NCBI GenBank assembly: GCA_002118135.1 | Contig: BDIU01000187.1 | Span: 1 to 22,910 of the forward strand | Reading direction: 5' to 3' | DNA from: Trebouxia sp. TZW2008 | Taxonomy: Eukaryota > Chlorophyta > Trebouxiophyceae > Trebouxiales > Trebouxiaceae | Length of the DNA: 22,910 bases | Shown here: positions 9,707-19,700 of the stretch, piece after piece | Layout: each line of letters starts with the position of its first letter | Position numbering within the stretch: the first letter of the stretch is position 1 | The notes under the pieces: generated by a model | The model's input: only the letters and a program-made list of their open reading frames with translations | What the model was told of the DNA's origin: nothing | Database searches by the model: none | Position numbers and translations under genes: made by a program

Positions 9707-10406
9707 AGTCAGAGTTTTTATTTTGCTCGATGTTTGCAAGCAAAGCATATTTTGCTGCATGGTGTGGCGCATCTGTACAAGTACAAACGTTGCTCAACAT
9801 GAAGTACATAGTAGTCCGCCTCTTGCAAAGAACTGCTGTTGCTTGCTATACAATGTGCCCTTGGTGTGCCATATGGAAGCATGTTCCAGGACTTACAGAT
9901 TTGTGCATTGATGTTGCTAAGAAATCTTTCATCGAGCTGTTGGGCAGCATCTGATGCAACATAGCACTAGCATGAATTCACTTCGAAGAAGCTGTTTTAC
10001 AGACCTTCACAACACAAACACTGATGAGTCTGTCTAGCAGTTGACGGTGCGCAGGGGCTTTTCTGCTTGTGGGAAGCGTAACGTCTCACGCTGAGGGTGT
10101 AAGTGACATCCAAAGCAGAGGCCTCAGCAAGGAAGCCCAGCAAGAAGCTGGCAAGCTGAAGAAGCAGCTGCTCTGATTCAAATGGCAAATTAGGCGCCAA
10201 ATTCGGCCACTCGGTTGCAAGGGCAAAGCAGTATTGCGTTGGCATTTGGCAGCTATATTCGTATTACAACGAGCGTCGGCAAGCCTGCATCGAGACGTCG
10301 ATAGCATGTCAGACGGATCTAGTTGTTGTAGACATGTGTCAAGGGTGAGGCCACCTAGGCTGCTTGGACTTTGAAAAGCGTCGTCTTATTGCGCGTTGCT
10401 ACTGGT
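9707..10406. other. Intergenic region between the two paralogues
   Basis: About 700 nt from the gene 1 stop to the gene 2 start codon. It must hold the gene 1 3' UTR and the gene 2 promoter. I see no TATA box, no clear polyadenylation signal close to 9706, no tRNA and no repeat. A plus-strand stretch around 10098-10175 and a minus-strand open frame at 9997-10245 have a somewhat coding-like composition, but I recognise neither product and do not call a gene. Confidence 0.6.
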
Positions 10407-10775
10407 ATGGATAGACAGTTCAGACGCTACAGGAATGATTGCTCCGTGGTGAGTGCCTGGTGGACAAATCACATAATGCTTCTGACTGAACGCGCTCAAC
10501 GTGCAGTGTCCTCAGGAGCTGTATGTTGTAGGTTGTACGTGGATTGGCTGTGCCTGAGTTGGAAATTTTGCTCGGCCACTTGAGCATCTTCAGCGAGACT
10601 TCGGTGACCTGCAACGCCGGCAATTGCTATCTTAATTTCGGCTCGCCAGACGACGCACAGGCCGCAGCTAGATTGCTGCATAACTACCCCTCTCCAGTTG
10701 ATGCTTCAGCCTGTCTCTGGGCTAAAGTCAAAAGTCCTGGAGTGCCAACTCACCAGCATGGCACTCATTGTCCAG
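10407..10775 (+). other. Gene 2 N-terminal RRM
   Basis: Exon 1 (10407-10448) gives a basic start, MDRQFRRYRND, and exon 2 (10532-10775) continues. Together they form SVVVRGLAVPELEILLGH (RNP2-like strand 1 plus helix 1) and GNCYLNFGSPDDAQAAARLL (RNP1-like strand 3 plus helix 2). The small 83-nt intron 10449-10531 uses a TTGTAG acceptor and is needed to join strand 1. RNP1 has Tyr and Phe at the usual aromatic positions, so single-stranded RNA binding is plausible. Gene 1 has no counterpart in this window. Confidence 0.65.
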
Positions 10776-13700
10776 GTAATGGTGGACCTGTGTGCTTGCA
10801 ATCCTGATGTTCAGGCCAAGCATATTTCTGTTTCTGCTCTGTTCCCCCTCAATTGTTTTCTGGTGCAAGGCGTCCGGGTGCTGAGCAGTGCACATCAAGC
10901 TTGGCGTGACATCTCTGTGGTAGTCTTGCTACCATTCTCAGTGGCTGTTGTGGATCTGTGTAAACAAGATAATAGCTGACAGAAATAACACAGAGTACCT
11001 TGCATCAGGTGTCCATGGGATGCGCCCTTCGTCAGCTCCCCATGCTGGGACAGGGGGAGTCAGTCAGCTTGGGGTGCAGCTCACACGGCGGCCGTCTTCT
11101 GCCTCAGGGGCCTCGTCACATGCTGTTCTGGCCACACCCGATGTGCACGCGTCACAGCCAGCACATTGGACAGTCCAAGGGTCATGTGCTGTTGGCTACC
11201 CTGCAGCTTTCTATCAAACACAACAGTGGCAGCCTTGCCCTGCAGCTGACCCTGCAGCTTCCTGCCCAGTGCCTGGTCTAGAACATTCCGTGTACACAGC
11301 ACAAGGGCAGCCTGTTGCAGCATATCAGCCTCTGTGGGCAATAGGCCCTCAGCTAGCAAGACAGGTGCAAACGCCACAAGCATCTGCCTATCAGCCAGCG
11401 CCTCAAGAGGCCCTCTGTCCTCTCCAGCAAGGGCTTCCAGCTGTTCACTCACAGGCACAGGTACAGGCACAAGCACCTTTCCTCCCGCGTTACGCCTATC
11501 AGGCAGATCAGCAAAAGCTTGGAAGGCATTCTGATTATGGCCAGCCGGCGCAGACGCTGCCCATGGCAGCACCTGCCAGCTCAAGGCATCATTGGCAACA
11601 TCAGCTTGATGTAGAGAGGCAGTCTGATATGCGCTTTGCACCTCATCAGGGCACTGGATCAAATGCAAGCCAGGTGAGGTCCCTAGACACTGGGCGTACG
11701 GTCAATGCGGACTCAGCACAGGTCCAAGGAGGGCAAATTGCTCACACAGCTCTTGGTCTGCCCTCGTCTGCAGCACTGGCGCCACTTTTTCAGCCCCAGA
11801 GGCCCATTATTGACACAACCACAGCTGCTGGTACAAGCTTGTTGCTGCCTGATCCTCAACTGCAACCGCAAACGCGGCCAACATTGCAGGCTCCAGGCCA
11901 TCACTCACAGCAGCGCAAGGTTTATCCTGCTGACTGTACAATGGTAGTCGAGTCCTCTCAGTTACATAGAGATGAGCGCGGTTTGCTTGCCACATGGGTA
12001 GCAGCAGGTGCAGTCTCTGCTCATGTGACCAACTCAGCTGACCTGGCACATGTCAACTTCTCCAGCTCAGCTCAAGCAGCTGCTGCTGTTGACGTGCTGA
12101 ACAGCAGACAGGTGAGCAGCATCAGCAGGACAGCTGTGATGCAGCGTGCAATGCTCAAAAGCTCTCAAGACGCATATCAGCAGCTCAGCAGTCAGCCGTA
12201 CCTTGCAGCCGCGCTGACAGCAGTTGATGAAGCTCACTACAAGTCAGCAGGGGTACTGCTGATGCATAGGCCTTTGAATGGCAAGCCTGAAGTCCTGTTG
12301 GGTCATGAGATTGTGCACCAGGGTCGGCTCACCTTGCTTGGTGGCAAGCGCGAACAAGGGGAGACTTCGCGCATAACTGCAGCACGGGAGTTTCAGGAAG
12401 AAACTGCCTATCAGCTGCAGGCTGCCTTGCATCTGACTCCACAGCAAGGATCAGATTTGGTTGATGGCCTGCTTGCTGATAGTCAAGTCATCTGGGTAGC
12501 TGGCTCTCCTGATGGCACAGGCAACTCCAAGTACGCGCTGTACCTTGTGGATATCTCTCAAGGCATCAGCAAGCTGCCACAATTTCAGCATCTGCAGCCC
12601 CAACTGTCAAGCTTGCTGCAACAGCTATGTGTCAAGTTCGCCAGCTTCCGACAGCACAGCCTGTATATGCCATCAGGCCAATCCGAAATGCAAAGCCTGG
12701 CGTGGATTCCCTTGAATTCCCACACAGCAATCGCTGCACCAGTGCACAGCCTGGCTGTCTTCCTTGCCAAAGTCACAATGCACTGTCGGCCAATGCGCCA
12801 ATGGGCTTTGAACACCGTTACTGAGCACATGCCAGCCAAGCTGCAAGCTGATGTCAGGGCAGCACAGCAGCAAGCTCAGCTTGAGAGGCCTGCCCTGAAC
12901 GCTGCTGTTGCATGGCTACAAAATCCGATTCCCCCTCCAGCAGCCCCAACCCAGCTGACAGATCTTGTCACAGTCCAGCCAGGTTCAACAGAGTATCAGC
13001 ATGTCAAAGCCATGGTTCCAGGGAAGGTGCATGAGATCAAGCGGGTGGTTGTTCCTGCTAGAGAGGCGAGATTTGATGCCTGGAGGCTGAGTTTGCCACG
13101 GCAGTTTCAGGCGATCACAAATGTAAACTTTGCTGAGCATGCTTCTGCACCAAAATTGTACACATGTCACAAGCTCAGGGCTTTCTTCCGCAAAACTCTT
13201 AGAAAGCTCGCTGTTGCGAGTTGAAAGCATGACTTGAAAATTAATCCTGCTGCTGCTTTACTTGATGTCAGAAAAGCTGTTTACATGCAGTACATACACG
13301 CTCAAGCTCAAATTGCACTGAGTGACATACCTTAGACATGTCACCCCCACACCCCCCCCTCCCCCACCTCGAGTGCGGTTTTGCCAGTTCTTGATATGCT
13401 ATTGGCTGCATTCTTGCAGGGCTGCAACTCCAGAAGCCAATCTGGGTCATGTGTACTGCAGGTCTTTCATGGCACTACGCCACCGGCATATGCAAGTGGC
13501 ATAGCTCGCAAAGGTCCTGACTTCACCCGCATTGGTGGCACAAATGGTGCAGCCTATGGCAGAGGCTTCTACACCACTGATGACATTGCTGTGGCGGGCC
13601 ATTATGCAGCAGGCAATGGCGGCATTTGCTTGTGTCAAGTGTTGCAAGGCAATGTCAAGTCTAGCAACTTCAGTGCCAATGACACTGCGGGCAGTCTTTT

Positions 13701-16700
13701 CAAAGCAGGCTATCACTCAGTGCATGATCCTCAGGCGCGCTTTATGGTGTTGTTCCATCCTGATGCTGTCTGCGTCACCCACATTGTCAATCTTGGGCCA
13801 GATAGCACCATGGCTGAACAGCTGGCTGCTGCAAAACAAAAGCTGGATGATGAACACGCTGACAAGGAATTAGTCAGAAAAGCAGAACTCAAGGTGCGCT
13901 ACTGCTACATAGGCTTGATTTTGGCTTTTTTTTCAGAGAGCCATGCATGTTGGTTCTCGTGCAAGGCCATGCCAAATCTGTATACGTCATGCAACCCTGC
14001 TTGTCGTCAAGTAGCACATGGCAAAACTTCTACTTCTGCACATCTCATTTAGATTGCTTTTGCAGTTCTCAGACAAACCTTCCTGCAACGGTTTTCAGCT
14101 GAGGCATGTCTGAGTAGCTTGTGTATATACCACAATGTTTTGTTGGTCTCTGCTCTTTTGTCGCTTGATCTGTATACAAATCAGGCAGGCATCAGTCAAC
14201 TATGTACTGGATCCTCAAATGCTCTCAGTCAGAGCTACAACAAGGCAGTGCTGCAACAAGACGCGTTGTGCTGAGACATTGAACCCAGGGATCATAAGGG
14301 CCTGGCTCATGCAGAAAAATGAGCTGAGGAAGAAGATGATAGCATACTTCTGCAAGGCTGGCGATGCCACTCTGCTGAAGCTGACAGACAAGGCGGGTCT
14401 AGAGGATGTAGCGCGTCTGTTTGCATTGGAGCAGCAGCAATTCAACCAGAGCCTTCCAATGTATGCACAGAAGGAGGAGTTCCTTGCAGCGCTGCGCGCC
14501 TCACAGTGTATTGTCCTGAAGGGCGGCACTGGCATAGGTAATGCAAGCCAAGCTTGCTGTGACAAATTACACATCAGCAGCTACCTTGTTTGGTCAGACG
14601 CATGGCCATAGATTTTCACGTCATCACAAGGTTGTTTGGTCATGCGTAAGAGTTTCACTGCAGCTAGTGATGGCATATTAGCAATTGGCTATGCCTTCAA
14701 GCTTGCATTGATATTGAGACCTCAACTGCATGTTGAGTCTATGTTTGCCCCACATAAGCATCATCTTGACTTGCGCGGAAGCCGACTGTTGTAACTTTCT
14801 GTTGCCTTGCTCTGCTCTGTTGGGCCCATCTGTAGTGTCTACCCTTAACCTTGCTGCGGTGCAGACCTTGCTCCATGCCTGGTGTTGTACTAACATTTCC
14901 TGCAGGTCCCTGGCACTGCTCTATTTTGAAACAAATATGCAGAACGTCAAGTAAGACTGATCCCATTTGCACACAGGCAAATCTGTGACCATACCACAGT
15001 GGATTTGTGATCACCACACAGCGCTCAGCACACCAGCCCTGCCAGTAGCAGTTTTGGTGCCCAGAAGGGCCATTGCTGAGGGCCTTTCCAAGCATGTGAG
15101 TGCCAGCCGTGGGGGCATGCTGGGGGAAGAGGTGGGCCTTGGCATGGCTGGCACTGTGGCCTTCACGCCATCCTCACGCATTGTGTTCATGACCTATGGC
15201 TTCTTCATGGGCATCACCACCAGCAGCAAGGACTTTGCAAGGTGAGTATGCTTTTGGCTTTGTCATTGTAAGGTCAGCATGCATGTTTGGCAAGCGTAGC
15301 TAGCTTGGATCATGATGGTCGCAACAGTGCAACGTTGGCAGCGATTGGGGCTTCAGGCTGCAGGGAATTTTATGATGACCGGTGACTGTGATGACTTCTC
15401 TCGTCTCTCATCTTCTTTGCATTTCTCATGTATGTCTTGCAAAACTATCTGTGTCTACATGGCAAAAGGCCCTGCTCAATGGTGGAGTCAAAGTAAGGGT
15501 CTTGTGAACCTGTAATTGTCTCAAGTCTGCTGCAACAATGCTGAGATCCGGCGAGTGCTTATGTTCTGCAGCCCATCATTGCTCATGAACTGTTCTTGGC
15601 AACTCGTGGTGCTTGTAGTCAAGCCAGCTTCAAAGCAAACCCTGCCATTGACTTGACTTGATCACTGAAGTCGGATGGCATAATTACAGTGGTTTTCACC
15701 ATGAAGACTGCATTGATCAAGGAAGAAAAGAAAAGAAAAGAAACGTCTATGCTGTTAAGCGCCATAATGGGAGCCTCTGCCTAAAGAGGCAACCCGGGTA
15801 ATCAAGGAACATATACTATCAGTTTGTCATGACTCGCAGTGAACACTGCAGTCAAAATGCAATAGTAGTCTCAAGAGCTGGCTTGAACAGTGCTGTCTAC
15901 ACTGTCAGAGCCAAAGTAGCACAATTACCTGTTTTGTTACTGCGCCTGGCCTTTGATGATGCCATATCAGCAGCTGGCGTCTGCACACCTAGCACACAGG
16001 AGTGCTGCTTTCATCTCCATCTCCTTTTGCTGATGCACTGCAGCGAATGCAAAAGTTTTAACGCCTAGTGCTTGCAGCTCAAATGGTTAATTTTCACAGC
16101 TTCCCCATGAGCAAAGCTTTAATGGTATCGGGGTTCTCTGCATCAGGCTCAGTCATTTGACATCAAGCTCATCAACCCTGCGGATCGGTTTCCCTGTGAT
16201 GTAGAATGGCATTGATTGCTGACATGTGGACATTCTGTAGGCATGAACACAGCAGCAAGCGTCTGATGGCAAAGCCAATGACTGCAGGTGGGGCGCAGTC
16301 ATTCTGGATGAAGCTCATGAGCGCAAGAAGGAGGCTGACCAGCTGCTTGTCCTGCTAGCAGCTGCATGCAAAGCCCGCCCCGTTTTCAAGGTGGTGGTCA
16401 TGTCAGCCACTATAGAGCCATCCACCTTTGTGAAGATGATCAAGGGCAACGGCGTGCCTGGCAACTGCCCTGCCCTTGAGGTGGAGGGAGTCACCTTCCC
16501 CGTCAAAGACATCTGGTGGGAGGGGGAAGCATGGGACCCCAGCAGCAGTACAGCAATGGTGGATTTGGCCTTAGAATGCAGCAGAGTGTACCTGCAGTCC
16601 AAATCTGGGCATGTGCTTGTGTTTGTCAGCACCGTAGGACAAGTGCACCAGCTGGTGAAGGACGTCACAAGCGCTATGCATCACGATAAGGCCTGCAAGG

Positions 16701-19700
16701 TGTTGGGATTGTATGGCTCCATGACTAGCAGTGAGAGAGCCGAAGTGGCAGACTTCACCACCTTTCCCAAGAATGCGGGCAAGCGTATGATCTGTGTGGC
16801 CACCAACGTTGCAGAGGCTGGGGTCACCATTGCAGGTGAATCAGCTGCTGAGCTTTACCTGAAGCACTTTGCACTTCATGTGCATGCAAAGCATGTTTCA
16901 ATCACTTTTTTCTTGATGTTCGATATGTGACTGTATAGGGCATTGCTGCTAGCATGATAGCTAGAGTGTCTCTGCTGGGTTGTCTCAGTCAAATTGTCAA
17001 ACAATCTGTTGAGAGCAGAATGTCAGCTATGTGAGCTTTGAAAGTCAGTAGAACGTGTAGTCCCAAAGCAACGGGCAAAGATGACTGGGAACACCCCCCT
17101 GGCAAAGCACACATAGTTTTGACAATGCCCGCCAGGCAGCTGGTCCGCAATTACTGCATATATATCAAGAACAGTGTCCATAATTGGCTCCAGGAAGGTC
17201 CTTTGCATGAATGACGCTGAAAGACAGGCAAGCAAACAGAAAGCATTCATCTTATCCGCAAGTGCTTGCTGCAGGCATATCTGCTGTGCTGGAGACTGGG
17301 TGGCAGAATGAGCGCATGTTTGATCCAATCACCAGGGTATCGTCAATGCAGCAAACACGCATCTCCAAAGCCTCTCAGATGCAGCGCAGAGGGCGCGCCG
17401 GCCGAACTCAGCCTGGCACCTGCTACACCTTGTACTCTCAGCAAGACCTGGCCAAGTTCCCAGATGAGAATACCCCTGATGTGCTGAAAAGCAACCTTGA
17501 TGGCTTCTTGCTGGGCATGGTGGCAGCAGATCTGGACCCAACCGCTCCCAAGCAAGATGAGAAGACAGATGTGGAGCTGCTCAACCATGAACAGCTGGGG
17601 TAAGCCTAGCCTTAAGTTTGCATGGCACCATCTCAGTCTGTTTCAAACACATCACCTGAAGAATGCTAGTACCATTGCATTCTGACTGTCTACAAAGCGC
17701 AGCGTACGCACGTCATCTTTGTATGGTAATAAGGTAATCCACGCTCAGCAGAGCAGACCTGATTTGCATTTTGTGGACGCGCAGTGCTTGCATACGCATG
17801 ATCAGTTTGATGAGCATGACAGTTTGCGCTGTCTGATGAGACATCTTTCATGAGACCGTGACTCTCCTCGCACAATGTAGCTGTATCGTTGTCTTCCATC
17901 CAGCAGTTACAGTGTCAGCTGTGCTCATTCACATCTTTGAAAGCAGGACATTTTGTTTATGTTGAAGAAAGCCTGATGCTTTTGTACATGCGACAGCTTT
18001 GCCATCTTGAAATCCCTGATCATATGTATCACTGATTCAACAAAAGGGCCGCTTTGTCATCATGCTATGCATCTGTTTGACGACTTTCCTGCACTTTTGC
18101 AGGACTTGCAGCAGATTTGACATGTCATGTGCAGGCCTTGCAAGACAAGGCTTGCGCCAGACACACAAAGCACATATCTTTATAAGTGTAAAATTTGATG
18201 TGACCATGAATTTTAATACATATTGAACATAAATATCAGTCGCCAAATAAACTAGAAGTCGTGATAACTTTACGACTGTTGTCATTGTTGTCACTGTCAG
18301 TGTTCTTATGTGCAGGCCTAGTCTTGCTCGGTCTAGGGAGCACCTTCTGAAGCTGGACGCCCTCAAAGAGAGCAGCCCAGGCAAGCTTGCCCTGACTGAG
18401 GCAGGGCAGGTCCTGGTCCACATGCCCTTGGAGGTTGAAATGGGCCTCAGCATCATTGCAGCTGGCAGGCAGCAGTGCAGCGAAGAGGTGGCCATCATTG
18501 GTTGCATGGCTGCAGCAGGCGGGACGCGCGTCTTCCGCTCTGGCAAAGGCACACCAGCCTCCTCTCATGCTGGCTTTGCAGCACAGTCTGGAGACCACGA
18601 GACTTACCTCAATGTGTACGAGGCCTGGCTGAGCAACAACCAGAGCCAGAACTGGTGTGACCAGCACGGCTTGTTCTCCCCAGTTCTTGAGGCAGCCAGC
18701 GAGACGCTCAGCAAAGTCCATAGAGTCATGTGTCAGCATATGCTAGCGCCCCAGCAACACCCTGCAGGGAAAAGTCCTCAGAGATCAGAGGGCATACTGC
18801 AGTCCTTATGTGCTGGATACTTCCGGCAGCTGGCTTCAGCAGCTGACCCAAATGACTCCAAGGCAGGCTTCTGGCTTGTGGAGGATTATGATGTCAACCC
18901 CAAGGCCGCCATGCTGTATAGGCCCTCAGTGTTGTTTGGCAAGTCTCAAATTCAGACTGTCCTGTTTGGGGAGCAGATGGCTGCTGGCAACGGGCAGAAT
19001 CTGCTGATGCATGTCAGCCATGTCGACCCCCAGTGGGTTGTTCAGGGTGCAGCTGGGGGTAGTGGTGCAGCCCTTGCAGCTGTGCAGGCAGTACGAACCA
19101 TGGTGCGGCAAGAGTACCACGTCCCTGTCATGCCGTTCCCTCAGGTCAGGCACAAAATGACAACTGGGCCCCAGTATTGAACAAACAACTAGGGTTACAA
19201 AGTGAACAGCTTGAGTGCACAACGCAAAGCTGTTCACTAAGCATTGTGCCTGTGCTTGTTGTCAAGACATACAATGGCATGCATACATGTGCTACTGTTG
19301 CATGCGTTGGTGAGGCCCTGCACGCACACGTGTAATAAGCAAGATGTATGAACAATCATGCAGCCACAATGATTTGTTCCTGAATGATACATAATGCTCA
19401 CATCACCGGTTGAACTGCTGTCAGGCCAGTTGATCACAATCCCCTTCATCATTATATTGCTTTGATATATCAAATGCTTATTGAAAATAAACAATGCAGG
19501 GTCCAGCGGGAATGGTCAGAGCCGCCAGCCTTGCACTGCAAGGCAATGCTGTGGATCTCCGCAAAGAGTTTCCTCTTGCCGCCATGCGCGTTGAGGATGC
19601 ACAAGGGCAGTCACTGCACGCCAAAAGCGCAGCCACACCTGCTAACATTGTGGCATGCTGCCCAGCCAGCATGCGCAACATCATACTGGGCAGAATCCAG

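Larger units (their letters stand above)
14315..17599 (+). other. Gene 2 DEAH/RHA helicase core with canonical motifs
   Basis: Exons 14315-14537, 14977-15241, 16288-16835 and 17275-17599. Walker A GGTGIGKS (residues 1014-1021) is split by the phase-1 intron 14538-14976. Other motifs: LVPRRA (Ia), VFMTYGFF (Ib region), DEAH at 1114-1117, SAT at 1146-1148, LVFVSTV (IV), CVATNVAEAGVTIAG (V) and QRRGRAGR at 1326-1333 (VI, both Arg fingers present). This is the full set for a DEAH/RHA NTP-dependent 3'-5' RNA helicase. The ETGWQ and PGTCYTLYS segments around motifs V and VI are also typical. The 1,046-nt intron before the DEAH exon has no counterpart in gene 1. Confidence 0.92.

Noticed and set aside
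9997..10307. Small minus-strand gene between the paralogues
   Set aside because: Two overlapping open frames of 73-82 codons, no recognised domain, no clear start context and no conservation to compare. Left as an unexplained intergenic stretch.
11081..11668. A 195-codon minus-strand open frame opposite the Gln-rich linker
   Set aside because: It is the antisense of a long, biased plus-strand exon. Low-complexity CAG/CAA sequence easily leaves the reverse frames open, and no domain or motif is seen.
12111..12141. An extra small intron at CAG|GTGAGC in the RRM-like segment
   Set aside because: The frame stays open through it, any acceptor nearby would give an intron of about 20-30 nt, and the residues fit the end of the RRM-like helix and strand.
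14538..15241. Dinoflagellate origin suggested by tandem large genes
   Set aside because: All but one donor are GT. Dinoflagellates typically show many GC and GA donors, so a green alga or other intron-rich protist fits better.
15829..16068. A 79-codon gene nested in the longest intron
   Set aside because: Short, no motif, ordinary composition, and flanked by well-supported splice sites of the host gene.
18037..18739. Minus-strand open frames of 167 and 171 codons
   Set aside because: They lie opposite the conserved HA2 exon and its intron. The plus strand has paralogue-conserved helicase sequence and the minus frames show nothing recognisable.
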